Position numbers and translations under genes: made by a program. A DNA stretch of 14,028 bases from NCBI GenBank assembly GCA_007127625.1, contig SKYZ01000428.1, forward strand, positions 1 to 14,028. The letters are read 5' to 3'. The notes below the pieces were generated by a model that made no database searches, was not told where the DNA came from, and worked only from the letters and a program-made list of their open reading frames with translations. This document shows positions 1 through 9,405 of this stretch, in pieces. Origin of the DNA: Aquisalimonas sp. Its GTDB lineage: Bacteria > Pseudomonadota > Gammaproteobacteria > Nitrococcales > Aquisalimonadaceae. How positions within the stretch are numbered: position 1 is the first letter of the stretch; every line of letters starts with the position of its first letter.

Positions 1-12
1 GCCAAAGGGTGT

Positions 13-27
13 GCTACCTTCGGTAAC
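13..27. promoter_or_regulatory. Candidate activator-binding dyad upstream of cbrX-cbrA-cbrB
   Basis: The sequence GCTACC-TTC-GGTAAC is an inverted repeat with one mismatch to GTTACC-N3-GGTAAC. The perfect form of that motif lies upstream of acs at 4622-4636 with the same 3-base spacer. The dyad is centred about 45 bases before the cbrX start codon. Binding by the CbrB-like regulator, and therefore autoregulation, is inference. The promoter itself is not resolved because the window begins only 64 bases before the gene. Confidence 0.45.
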
Positions 28-64
28 AAAAGAAGAATAACTATCTGTCCGGAGGAGAACCGCG

Positions 65-262
65 ATGGCTCAGTTTCAGGAAACGAGCGCGGCCGGCCTG
101 AGTGTTCTGCTGTTCCTGTTGGGCCTGCTGTTGCTGGTATCCCCCTTGACCACCTGGTGGATGAGCGTGGGGGCACCCTGGTACACGGCATGGGTGCTGT
201 GGGCTCTGCTGATCGGCCTCACGGCAGCACTGGCCCGGCGTTTCAGCCACCATGACGCTTGA
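65..262 (+). CDS. cbrX: Small two-helix membrane protein, CbrX-like
   Basis: This 65-residue protein has two hydrophobic segments, about residues 11-30 and 40-58, joined by a short loop with Trp-Trp and Pro. The tail is basic and His-rich. A strong ribosome-binding site, GGAGGAG at 51-57, fixes the ATG start. Its last 11 bases overlap the cbrA start, so the two are probably translationally coupled. Two-helix partners are known beside sodium/solute symporters (the DUF485 and DUF4212 families). I also recall a small gene called cbrX just before cbrA in Pseudomonas. The position and size match that gene, but the sequence is too short for me to prove homology. A likely role is assembly or signalling partner of the CbrA transporter domain, or simply a coupling device for cbrA translation. 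Confidence 0.75.
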   Translation: MAQFQETSAAGLSVLLFLLGLLLLVSPLTTWWMSVGAPWYTAWVLWALLIGLTAALARRFSHHDA

Positions 263-3218
263 TCTCGGATTCCTGTCGGCGGTTGCCGTCGGCTACCTGC
301 TGCTGTTGTTCCTGATTGCATACATCACCGACCGGCAGTGGCTGCCGGTATGGCTGACCCGCAATCCACTGGTGTATGTGCTGTCCTTGGGCGTCTACGC
401 CACCACCTGGAGCTATTACGGCAGCGTCGGCTTTGCCCAGGATCAGGGGATCAACTACCTGACCATCTATCTCGGCGTGACCCTGGCGTTCGTGCTTACG
501 CCGGTCCTGCTGATGCCCATCCTGCGGCTCACCCGCACCTATCAGCTTACCTCGGTGGCGGACCTGTTCGCCTTCCGCTTCAACAGCCAGCCTGTGGGCG
601 TGGCCGTCACGGTGCTGATGCTCGCCGGGGTGCTGCCCTACATTGCGCTGCAGATCCGCGCCGTTGCGGAATCCACCCAGGTTCTGACCCGGGAGTCTTC
701 CCCGGACGTGCTGGCATTCTGGTTCGTGGTGCTGGTGACGGTGTTCACCATGATCTTCGGCGCCCGCCATGTCTCGCCCCGGGAGCACCACGACGGACTG
801 GTGGCCGCCATCGCCTTCGAGTCGCTGATGAAGCTGGTCGCCCTGCTGCTGGTGGCAGGGGTTGCCATCACCATGGCCTTCGGCGGCCTTGGCGGAATGC
901 AGGAGTGGCTCGCTGCGAACCCCGAACAGCTGGACGCGTTCTACGAACCCGCCCGCGAAGGCCCCTGGGCAAGCCTGCTGATTCTGGCCTTCGCCGCCGC
1001 ATTCCTGCTGCCGCGTCAGTTCCACATGCTGTTCGCCGAGAACCAGAGCCCCGGCCACCTGAATGTGGCCAGCTGGGCATTTCCGCTCTTCCTGCTGGTG
1101 CTGACACTGGTCATCCCGCCCATCCTCTGGGCCGGGCAGGTCCTGCAGCCGGGCACAACGGCGGACTACTACATCCTCGGCATTTCCATGGCCAGCGGCA
1201 GCCCGGCCCTGGCATTGCTGGCCTATCTGGGGGGCATCTCCGCAGCCAGCGCCATGATCGTGGTCAGCACCCTGGCCATCTCGGCGATGACCCTGAACCA
1301 CCTGGTGCTGCCCCTGGCCGGACCGCAACCTCACCGGGACCTCTACGGTGCCCTGCGCTGGGCGCGGCGCAGCGTCATGGTGGCGGTGATCGCCGCCGGC
1401 TACGGGTGCTATCTCGTTCTCGAGCCCACCGCTGGCCTGGTGGGCTGGGGGCTGATTTCCTTCCTCGCCATGGCGCAGCTGCTACCGGGCATCATCGGGC
1501 TGCTGTTCTGGCCCCGCGCCACCAGTCACGGTTTCCTCGCCGGCCTGATCGGCGGCTCTTCGGTGTGGCTGTTCACCGTCATGCTGCCGCCGGTCACCGG
1601 CGACAGCACCCTGGCCTGGATGGGGCTCGCTTCGCCCGGGGACAGCGCGCTGGCGCATCAGTCCGCCACGTTCTGGTCCCTGAGCCTCAATGCACTGCTG
1701 TTCGTGGTGGTCTCGCTGCTGACACGGCCGGACGAACGGGAACGGGAGGCGGCCGCCGCCTGCCGGGATCTCAACCCCTCGCTGCCGGTGGGCGATCTGC
1801 GGGCCCGCTCGCCCAAGCAGTTCGTCAAGCGACTGGCGACGGTCATGGGCAAGACCGCAGCGCGCAAGGAGGTGGAGAAAGCGGTCCGCGAACTGGGGCT
1901 GCACTGGGAGGAGTCGCGCCCCAATCACCTCCACGGCCTGCGCGCCCAGATCGAGCGCAATATCTCGGGCATGATGGGGCCGGTGCTGGCGCGCATGATC
2001 GTTGACGAACAGCTGCAGATGGATACCGAGAGCCGGACGGCCCTGGCCCAGAATGTGCGCCTGATCGAGGACCGACTGGAGACCTCGCGCACCCGACTGC
2101 GCGGGCTCGCGGCGGAGCTGGACCGTCTGCGGCGTTACCACCGACAGGTCATCGAGGACCTGCCACTGGGGGTCTGTGCAGTTGCCCAGGGCGGTCGACT
2201 GGTGCGCTGGAACCCTGCCATTGCCCAGCTCACCGGCATTCCCATGGCGGATGTCATCGGCCGCCGCATGGATGAACTCCCGGGCCCCTGGGGGCCGCTA
2301 CTGGGCGAGTTCCTGGCCTCCGACGCCGATCACTGGCATCGCCAGGAGATCCATGCGGACGGGCTGCCGCGACGCTACAGTCTGCACAAGGCCACCATCG
2401 AGGACCCGGGACTGACCAGTCGCAGCGACGACACCGTGGTGCTGGTGGAGGACCTGACCGACATCTCGGTGCTGGAGCAGGAACTCGCCCACAGCGAACG
2501 ACTGGCCTCCATCGGCCGCCTGGCCGCCGGTGTCGCCCACGAGATCGGCAACCCGGTCACCGGCATTTCCTGCCTGGCCCAGGAACTGCGAGACGAAGAA
2601 ACGGATCCGGAGCGCAGCCAGGCCATCGCCGAGGAAATTCTCAATCAGGCCCAGCGCATCGACAACATCGTGCAGAGCCTGGTCCGCTATGCCCACGGGG
2701 GCGTCGGCAGCCAGCATCCTCCGGAAACGATCCATCTCCGCGCGACGGTGGACGAGGCCATGCGCCTGACAACGCTGAGCCGCCGGGCCCGGTTCGTGCG
2801 CTTCGACAATGAACTGGACGATCAGCTCGCCATCACCGGCGATCCCCAGCAACTGGTCCAGGTATTCGTGAATCTGTTCAGCAACGCCGCCGATGCCTGC
2901 GCCGACCACGCCGACGAGGCCGCCATTCGCATCACCGGCGAGGGCAGTGCCGGCGGCTGGATCACCGTCCGCGTATCGGATAACGGCAGCGGCATTCCGG
3001 ACGAGGTGCTGCACCAGGTTCTGGAACCCTTCGTCACCACCAAGCGGCCGGGCCACGGCACCGGCCTCGGCCTGCCGCTGGTCTACAACATCGTCCGCGA
3101 ACACGGCGGCGAGGTCACCATCGCCAGCGACAGCACGGGGACCTGCGTGACCCTGAGACTGCGTGGGGCGGAGACGGATGCCGACGACGGCCCTGCACTC
3201 CGCGAACACGTGGGATAA
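252..3218 (+). CDS. cbrA: Sodium/solute symporter-histidine kinase fusion, CbrA-like
   Basis: This 988-residue inner-membrane sensor kinase starts with a multi-helix SLC5/SSS transporter domain (about residues 1-495). A STAC-like linker follows (about 520-595), then a coiled coil (about 597-630) and a PAS domain (about 630-740). The kinase core has an H-box HEIGNP with phospho-accepting His763, an N-box with Asn878, and the glycine-rich GTGLGLP box near 936-942. There is no C-terminal receiver domain. That, together with the length and the partner regulator, favours CbrA (about 980 residues in Pseudomonas) over CrbS/MxtR, which I recall as carrying a receiver. The family couples carbon or nitrogen status, possibly through substrate transport (histidine in Pseudomonas), to phosphorylation of CbrB. 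The ATG overlaps the end of cbrX and has no good Shine-Dalgarno of its own. The signal sensed here is unknown; the neighbouring acs suggests carbon or acetate status. Confidence 0.9.
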   Translation: MTLDLGFLSAVAVGYLLLLFLIAYITDRQWLPVWLTRNPLVYVLSLGVYATTWSYYGSVGFAQDQGINYLTIYLGVTLAFVLTPVLLMPILRLTRTYQLTSVADLFAFRFNSQPVGVAVTVLMLAGVLPYIALQIRAVAESTQVLTRESSPDVLAFWFVVLVTVFTMIFGARHVSPREHHDGLVAAIAFESLMKLVALLLVAGVAITMAFGGLGGMQEWLAANPEQLDAFYEPAREGPWASLLILAFAAAFLLPRQFHMLFAENQSPGHLNVASWAFPLFLLVLTLVIPPILWAGQVLQPGTTADYYILGISMASGSPALALLAYLGGISAASAMIVVSTLAISAMTLNHLVLPLAGPQPHRDLYGALRWARRSVMVAVIAAGYGCYLVLEPTAGLVGWGLISFLAMAQLLPGIIGLLFWPRATSHGFLAGLIGGSSVWLFTVMLPPVTGDSTLAWMGLASPGDSALAHQSATFWSLSLNALLFVVVSLLTRPDEREREAAAACRDLNPSLPVGDLRARSPKQFVKRLATVMGKTAARKEVEKAVRELGLHWEESRPNHLHGLRAQIERNISGMMGPVLARMIVDEQLQMDTESRTALAQNVRLIEDRLETSRTRLRGLAAELDRLRRYHRQVIEDLPLGVCAVAQGGRLVRWNPAIAQLTGIPMADVIGRRMDELPGPWGPLLGEFLASDADHWHRQEIHADGLPRRYSLHKATIEDPGLTSRSDDTVVLVEDLTDISVLEQELAHSERLASIGRLAAGVAHEIGNPVTGISCLAQELRDEETDPERSQAIAEEILNQAQRIDNIVQSLVRYAHGGVGSQHPPETIHLRATVDEAMRLTTLSRRARFVRFDNELDDQLAITGDPQQLVQVFVNLFSNAADACADHADEAAIRITGEGSAGGWITVRVSDNGSGIPDEVLHQVLEPFVTTKRPGHGTGLGLPLVYNIVREHGGEVTIASDSTGTCVTLRLRGAETDADDGPALREHVG

Positions 3219-3245
3219 CAATGACACGGGAGGTGAAGCACCAAC

Positions 3246-4589
<1,344 letters not shown>

Positions 4590-4599
4590 CCCCGGCACT

Positions 4600-4637
4600 G
4601 GTAACACTTGTCCCGGGGAGCGTTACCCAAGGTAACG
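4600..4637. promoter_or_regulatory. Candidate upstream activator site of acs: perfect dyad plus extra half-site
   Basis: CGTTACC-CAA-GGTAACG at 4621-4637 is a perfect 7-3-7 inverted repeat. A third GGTAAC half-site lies at 4600-4605. The dyad centre is about 61 bases upstream of the -24 element at 4690-4691, a normal distance for a sigma-54 activator site. Single GGTAAC or GTTACC hexamers occur by chance elsewhere in the window (for example near 10518, 10953 and 12617), but the N3-paired form appears only here and, with one mismatch, at 13-27. From memory, CbrB sites in Pseudomonas contain GTTAC/GTAAC halves; I could not check this. Confidence 0.6.
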
Positions 4638-4688
4638 GAGGCGGCAACACGGGGACCGCAAGTCATTGACAGTTGGCGCGCGGTTCGG

Positions 4689-4704
4689 TGGCATGGCTTT
4701 CGCA
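4689..4704 (+). promoter_or_regulatory. Sigma-54 (-24/-12) promoter of acs
   Basis: TGGCATGGCTTTCGCA closely matches the consensus TGGCACG-N4-TTGCA. The invariant GG (4690-4691) and GC (4702-4703) are separated by exactly 10 bases. Transcription would start near 4715, giving a leader of about 150 bases. Alternatives are weaker: TTGACA at 4666-4671 has no acceptable -10 at normal spacing, and TATAAC at 4714-4719 has no -35. Confidence 0.7.
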
Positions 4705-4735
4705 GAACAGGAGTATAACAAGACGTCACCATGGC

Positions 4736-4782
4736 GCCGGCGGCACCGGCCACGCCCGGATGCGGGCGAGCGGTGCGCCGGC
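4736..4782 (+). promoter_or_regulatory. Stable stem-loop in the acs 5' leader
   Basis: GCCGGC (4736-4741) and GCACCG (4743-4748) pair with CGGTGC (4771-4776) and GCCGGC (4777-4782), leaving G4742 bulged. Inside, CGCCCG (4753-4758) pairs with CGGGCG (4763-4768) around a GATG loop. No T-run follows, so it is not a classical terminator. It lies between the predicted transcription start and the ribosome-binding site. A role in mRNA stability or translation is inference. Confidence 0.55.
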
Positions 4783-4864
4783 TGCTAGGCTTGAGGAGAG
4801 CGGCTCAGAACACAGCGGTTGACCACTGCAGCCCACCGGCCATTCCTAGAGGAGGAGTCATTTC

Positions 4865-6802
4865 ATGTCCGACACAAAGGTCTATCCCGTACCCGCAGAC
4901 ATTGCCAGGAACGCGCACATTGATGCGGATACCTATCGGAGCATGTACAAGCGCTCCCTGGACGACCCGGACAACTTCTGGGCCGAGCAGGCCGAGCGAC
5001 TGACGTGGTTCAAGCGCTGGGACACCGTCAACAACTCCGACCTCACCAAGGGCGAGATCCGCTGGTTCGACGGCGGGCGCATCAATGCCGCCTACAACTG
5101 CGTGGATCGGCACCTGGAAACCCGCGGCGACCAGACCGCCATCATCTGGGAGCCGGACGACCCCAAGGATGCAGCCCAGAACATCACGTACAAGGACCTG
5201 CACGAGCGCGTGTCGCGCTTCGCCAACGCCCTCAAGGAGCGGGGCGTCAAGCGCGGTGACCGCGTCTGCATCTACCTGCCCATGGTGCCCGAGGCGGCCG
5301 TGGCCATGCTGGCCTGTGCGCGTATCGGCGCAATCCATTCGGTGGTGTTCGGCGGCTTCTCGCCCCAGGCACTGCGCGACCGCATCCAGGACTCGGACTG
5401 CCAGGTGGTGGTGACTGCCGACGAGAGCGTCCGCGGTGGCCGCAGTTTCCCGCTCAAGGCCAACGCCGACGAGGCGCTGAAGGAATGCCCCAGCGTCAAC
5501 ACGGTGGTGGTGGTCCAGCGCACCGGCAACAAGGTGGACTGGGACGACAGCCGTGACGTCTGGTACCACGACGTGGTGAAGCCAGCCTCGGCCGACTGTC
5601 CGCCGGAGGAGATGGAGTCCGAGGACCCGCTGTTCATCCTCTACACCTCCGGCTCCACCGGCAAGCCGAAAGGCGTGCAGCACACCACCGCCGGCTACCT
5701 GCTGGGCGCCAGCATGACCCATCAGTACGTCTTCGACTACCAGGATGGCGAAGTCTACTGGTGCACCGCCGACGTGGGCTGGGTCACCGGTCACAGCTAC
5801 ATCGTCTACGGCCCCCTGGCCAACGGCGCCATCACGCTCATGTTCGAGGGCGTGCCCACCTACCCGGACGCCGGGCGCCTGTGGGAGATCGTCGACAAGC
5901 ATCAGGTGAACATCTTCTACACCGCGCCCACGGGTATCCGTGCGCTGATGGCCAAGGGCGAGGAGCCGGTGAAGAAGTCCAGCCGCAAGTCACTGCGGAT
6001 CCTCGGCACCGTGGGTGAGCCCATCAACCCCGAGGCCTGGAACTGGTACTACGACGTGGTCGGGGACAGCCGCTGCCCCATCGTCGACACCTGGTGGCAG
6101 ACGGAGACCGGTTCCATCATGATCACGCCGCTGCCTGGGGCCACCGATCTCAAGCCCGGCTCGGCCACGCTGCCGTTCTTCGGCGTGGAACCCGAGCTGG
6201 TGGACAACGAGGGCAACGTGCTCGAGGGCGCCACGGACGGGAATCTGTGCATTGCGCGGTCGTGGCCGTCCATGATGCGCACCATCTACGGCGACCACAA
6301 ACGCTTCATGGAAACGTACCTGTCCGCGTACAAGGGCAAGTACTTCACCGGCGACGGCGCGCGGCGCGACCAGGACGGTTACTACTGGATCACCGGCCGC
6401 GTCGACGACGTCCTCAACGTCTCCGGCCACCGCATGGGTACCGCCGAGGTGGAGAGCGCCATGGTGCTGCACCCGAAGGTGGCCGAGGCCGCGGTGGTGG
6501 GCTTCCCCCACGACGTCAAGGGTCAGGGCATCTACGCCTACGTGACCCTGGTGGAAGGCGCGTCGCCGTCCGACGAACTGCAGAAGGAGCTCATCGAACT
6601 CGTCCGCAAGGAGATCGGCGCCATTGCCAAACCGGACTTCATCCAGTGGGCCCCGGGCCTGCCGAAGACCCGCTCCGGCAAAATCATGCGCCGCATCCTG
6701 CGCAAGGTGGCCTCCAACGAGCTGGACAGCCTGGGTGACACCAGCACGCTGGCCGATCCCGGCGTCGTGGACGAGCTGATCGAGAACCGCGCCAACAAGT
6801 AA
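4865..6802 (+). CDS. acs: Acetyl-CoA synthetase (AMP-forming)
   Basis: This cytoplasmic enzyme converts acetate, ATP and CoA to acetyl-CoA, AMP and pyrophosphate. It is the high-affinity route for acetate scavenging and feeds the TCA and glyoxylate cycles. The 645 residues match the usual length of about 650. Visible motifs are the P-loop-like YTSGSTGK (260-267), WWQTETG (410-416), the adenylate-forming core YFTGDGA, the hinge region [13 protein letters not shown], and the C-terminal PKTRSGK. Lys606 in the last motif is the residue acetylated by Pat-type enzymes to switch Acs off in other bacteria. GGAGGAG at 4851-4857 with 7-base spacing supports the ATG. The gene follows cbrB by 275 bases, which hold a sigma-54 promoter and a dyad. 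Control by the adjacent two-component system is therefore likely, though readthrough from cbrB is also possible. Confidence 0.97.
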   Translation: MSDTKVYPVPADIARNAHIDADTYRSMYKRSLDDPDNFWAEQAERLTWFKRWDTVNNSDLTKGEIRWFDGGRINAAYNCVDRHLETRGDQTAIIWEPDDPKDAAQNITYKDLHERVSRFANALKERGVKRGDRVCIYLPMVPEAAVAMLACARIGAIHSVVFGGFSPQALRDRIQDSDCQVVVTADESVRGGRSFPLKANADEALKECPSVNTVVVVQRTGNKVDWDDSRDVWYHDVVKPASADCPPEEMESEDPLFILYTSGSTGKPKGVQHTTAGYLLGASMTHQYVFDYQDGEVYWCTADVGWVTGHSYIVYGPLANGAITLMFEGVPTYPDAGRLWEIVDKHQVNIFYTAPTGIRALMAKGEEPVKKSSRKSLRILGTVGEPINPEAWNWYYDVVGDSRCPIVDTWWQTETGSIMITPLPGATDLKPGSATLPFFGVEPELVDNEGNVLEGATDGNLCIARSWPSMMRTIYGDHKRFMETYLSAYKGKYFTGDGARRDQDGYYWITGRVDDVLNVSGHRMGTAEVESAMVLHPKVAEAAVVGFPHDVKGQGIYAYVTLVEGASPSDELQKELIELVRKEIGAIAKPDFIQWAPGLPKTRSGKIMRRILRKVASNELDSLGDTSTLADPGVVDELIENRANK

Positions 6803-6806
6803 GCGT

Positions 6807-6847
6807 CGCGGAAGGATGCCGGGCTACGTGCCCGGCATCCTTCCGCG
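6807..6847 (+). terminator. Long perfect hairpin just after acs
   Basis: An 18-base-pair perfect stem (6807-6824 with 6830-6847) closes a TACGT loop, starting 4 bases after the acs stop. No T-run follows on the + strand. It may protect the acs mRNA 3' end, act as a first pause hairpin, or stop leftward transcripts from the convergent cluster. Confidence 0.6.
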
Positions 6848-6866
6848 GTACCACTGTGGCAGACGA

Positions 6867-6900
6867 CCCCGCCCGCATCCGCGGGCGGGGTTCTTTTGTT
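6867..6900 (+). terminator. Rho-independent terminator of acs
   Basis: CCCCGCCCGC (6867-6876) pairs with GCGGGCGGGG (6881-6890) around an ATCC loop and is followed by TTCTTTTGTT. The T-run overlaps the stop codon of the convergent dehydrogenase gene (6899-6901). Confidence 0.9.
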
Positions 6901-7672
6901 ACAACGACTTGAGCAGATGCCCGCCGTCCACCGGCAGCGCCACCCCGTTGACGAACGACCCGGCATCCGAGGCCAGCAGCAGTAGCGGACCCGAGAGTTC
7001 GGACAGATCCCCCAGGCGTTTACTTGGAATCTGCTCCCGCACGTAGTCCTGCCCCTGCTCGGAGGCGAAGAAATCCTTGTTCATCTCTGTCTCGAAATAC
7101 CCGGGGCAGATGGCGTTGACCCGAATCTGGTAGCGCATGAGCTCCAACGCCATGTGTCGGGTCAGCTGCACCACGCCGGCCTTGGAGGTGGCATACATGG
7201 ACTCCCCGAACTGCACCCCCAGACCCAGCAGTGATGCGATATTGACGATACTGCCCGGCTGCCCCGCCTTCTTCATGCGCTCGGCACCGGCCCTGCCGAC
7301 CCGCCAAACGGCCTTGAGGTTAGTCTCCATGACGTAATCCCAGTCCGTTTCGGTACTCTTGAGAAAGGAACGGGGCTGCGCAACGCCAGCGTTGTTGACC
7401 AGCAGATCCACGGTGCCGAAGGCCTCCTCGGCGGCATCGAACCCGGCCTGGACGCTGTCCGGATCGGTGACATCCATGGCCACTGCCCTGGCCTCGCCAC
7501 CGGCGGCGGCAATGCCGTCGGTGAGCTCACGCAGTCGCTCCACGCGGCGCGCAGCCACCACCACCCGCGCACCGTTGCCGGCCAGCACCCTGGCGAAGTG
7601 GGCCCCCAGGCCGCTGGATGCGCCGGTCACCAAGGCCACACGACCGCTGAGGTCGAAAAGGTGTTCGTTCAT
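6899..7672 (-). CDS. SDR-family NAD(P)-dependent oxidoreductase
   Basis: This is a classical short-chain dehydrogenase of 257 residues from the start chosen here. Numbering from that Met, it has the cofactor motif TGASSGLG (16-23), NNAG (93-96) and the catalytic tetrad Asn118, Ser147, Tyr160, Lys164. Two arginines after the second strand (AARR) suggest a preference for NADPH. Such proteins reduce 3-oxoacyl or other carbonyl substrates; the real substrate cannot be read from sequence. A longer start at 7678 is possible, but its ATG directly abuts the AAGGGGAG ribosome-binding site (7679-7686). The ATG at 7672 has a proper 6-base spacing. The gene lies 22 bases after the ABC-class ATPase stop and is the last gene of the leftward cluster. 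It converges on acs and shares the terminator region. Confidence 0.93.
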   Translation of the reverse strand: MNEHLFDLSGRVALVTGASSGLGAHFARVLAGNGARVVVAARRVERLRELTDGIAAAGGEARAVAMDVTDPDSVQAGFDAAEEAFGTVDLLVNNAGVAQPRSFLKSTETDWDYVMETNLKAVWRVGRAGAERMKKAGQPGSIVNIASLLGLGVQFGESMYATSKAGVVQLTRHMALELMRYQIRVNAICPGYFETEMNKDFFASEQGQDYVREQIPSKRLGDLSELSGPLLLLASDAGSFVNGVALPVDGGHLLKSL

Positions 7673-7694
7673 GAGCATCTCCCCTTAGTCTTGT

Positions 7695-9365
7695 CTAATG
7701 ATCCCGCGCGGCCGGCCGGAACCGGGCCGAACGCAGGCGATTGAGCACCGCCATGAGATCCTGCAGCCGCGGGCGCACCAGATCGCCGTCGGGACGACGG
7801 ATCAGTGCCTCCCACGGCTGGGCCAGGTGTCCGCGGAACCAGGCAGGCACATCGTCTACCTCCAACAGACCTTCTGCGCCCGGTGCCGGAAGCAGTATAC
7901 CGATGGTGCGCACCTGGGAGGCGTCCACCAGCTGTTCCAGGGCGCGCAGGTCCACCACGTCGTCCCCGAATTCCAGGGCCTCCATGCCGCGCGCCTTGAT
8001 CCGCCGCTTGCCCCGCCGACCGGCCGGATCCAGGGAGCGCGTCACCAGGGCCCGCGGGCACGGCCGCTCCAGCGGCTGAGGAGCCTCGGTGTGGCGGTCG
8101 GTCCGGTACTCCCGGGCAATGCGGTGGGCTTCCGCGGTCACGTCCCGCGGCTGGTAGTCGTGCATCTGGATGACCGTGTCCGCGGCACCGAAGTAGTCCC
8201 CGGAGCCGCCCATGACCAGCACCGTGGAGACGCCGAGCCGGTCGCGCAGCTCGGCGATGCGGTCCACGAAGGGCGTGATGGGTTCGTCGCGCTTGGCCAC
8301 CAGGGCCTGCATGCGTGCATCGCGGATCATGAAATTGGTGGCGGAGGTATCCTCGTCCACCAGCAGCGTGCCTGCTCCCAGCTCCAGCGCCTCCTGCAGC
8401 GCCGCTGCCTGGCTGGTGGAGCCGGATGCGAGCTCCGTGGAAAACTCCCGTGTGGACTTGCCGTAGGGCAGTTCGTTGATGAACGGTGACAGATCCATGG
8501 CATGCACGGCGCGACCGTCCTCCGCACGGAGCTTGACCGCGTCGCCGGTGGCAACCACCAGCTCGCGGCCGTCCCCTGGGACGTGATCATAGACGCCGTA
8601 CTGGATGGCACTCAGCAGCGTGGACTTGCCGTGGAAGCCGCCGCCCACCACCAGCGTGATACCTGCGGACACACCCAGCCCGGTGACCGCGCCGGCGTTG
8701 GGTGCCTCCAGCTCGACGGCCAGCGACTCCGGTGTACGCGCCGGGACGGCCTCTTCCAGCGGCCGGTCGTCCACGCCGGAGCGCCGCGGCAGACAGGCAC
8801 CGTCGGCGACGAAGGCCACCAGGCCGCGCGCCACCAGGCCTTCACGGAGGGCAACCTGGTCCTCGACGGCATCGCAGTGACGGGTAAGCGCCGCTTCATC
8901 CCGCTGCTCCGGACGCAGTGCCCGCCGCACGACCCGCGGCAGCGTCCGACAGAGGAGGTCCCGTGCCGTCTTGCCCAGGATGGTGCGCCCCTTGGCCGGC
9001 AGGTTAACGGTAAAGCGCACCTCCACGCCGGCGTCCGTGAAAAGCACCGACGTGCGATCAAGGACCGTCTGCCGACCGGCATCGATGCGGACCTCCTCGG
9101 TGTCCCCGGTCGCCTGGCGGAAAGCACGGCCCAACCAGTCCCGGGCAGCAACGGCCCGGGGCGCCGGCACGCGGGCACGATCCGGCAGCGCGATCTCACT
9201 CCACGGCATGACCACGCGCAGGCGTGAGGGGCTGGCGAACGGGTCCCCCTGGACGTGATCCACCAGCAGCCGGAAATCGTCGAACGCGTACTCGCCTGTG
9301 ATCTGCCGGTACGCCTTGTAACCCTTGCCGTCGATGCTCAGCAACAGGGACTGCAGCCGCTTCAT
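7695..9365 (-). CDS. ABC-class ATPase of the PF09818/COG3044 family
   Basis: This 556-residue cytoplasmic P-loop protein has the family hallmark IDGKGYKAY near its N-terminus. The atypical Walker A GGGFHGKST has Lys247. A degenerate ABC signature, SGSTSQ, lies around 313-318. The Walker B is LLVDEDTSATN with Asp337, Glu338 and Asp339, followed by VLVMGGSGDYF. A conserved basic stretch, GKRRIKARG, follows towards the C-terminus. There are no membrane segments, so it is not a transporter. The bacterial function is unknown. From memory, the trypanosome relative MRB1590 binds RNA in a pore lined by basic residues, so nucleic-acid binding is plausible here. The reading frame stays open upstream to 9677, but GGAGG at 9370-9374 and the family N-terminus place the start at 9365. 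It lies 40 bases after the MOSC gene. Confidence 0.9.
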   Translation of the reverse strand: MKRLQSLLLSIDGKGYKAYRQITGEYAFDDFRLLVDHVQGDPFASPSRLRVVMPWSEIALPDRARVPAPRAVAARDWLGRAFRQATGDTEEVRIDAGRQTVLDRTSVLFTDAGVEVRFTVNLPAKGRTILGKTARDLLCRTLPRVVRRALRPEQRDEAALTRHCDAVEDQVALREGLVARGLVAFVADGACLPRRSGVDDRPLEEAVPARTPESLAVELEAPNAGAVTGLGVSAGITLVVGGGFHGKSTLLSAIQYGVYDHVPGDGRELVVATGDAVKLRAEDGRAVHAMDLSPFINELPYGKSTREFSTELASGSTSQAAALQEALELGAGTLLVDEDTSATNFMIRDARMQALVAKRDEPITPFVDRIAELRDRLGVSTVLVMGGSGDYFGAADTVIQMHDYQPRDVTAEAHRIAREYRTDRHTEAPQPLERPCPRALVTRSLDPAGRRGKRRIKARGMEALEFGDDVVDLRALEQLVDASQVRTIGILLPAPGAEGLLEVDDVPAWFRGHLAQPWEALIRRPDGDLVRPRLQDLMAVLNRLRSARFRPAARDH

Positions 9366-9405
9366 TGCGCCTCCATGAACGGGAATCGATGGTCCACGAC
9401 GGGTA

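Noticed and set aside
243..1334. Long open frame antisense to cbrA (and similar at 1482-2141 and 2298-3875)
   Set aside because: Composition is rich in Gln, His, Gly and Arg as expected for a GC-rich antisense shadow; no motifs; it lies fully over a well-supported gene.
4590..4618. Possible terminator after cbrB (CCCCGG pairing with CCGGGG)
   Set aside because: The loop is 17 bases and no T-run follows; more likely part of the regulatory region.
4666..4719. Sigma-70 promoter from TTGACA (4666-4671) or TATAAC (4714-4719)
   Set aside because: The two boxes are 42 bases apart and neither has an acceptable partner at 16-18 bases, while the sigma-54 element between them fits well.
4731..5003. 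ATG-initiated frame beginning in the acs leader
   Set aside because: It runs out of frame into acs, has no ribosome-binding site and low-complexity composition; a chance frame over the leader hairpin.
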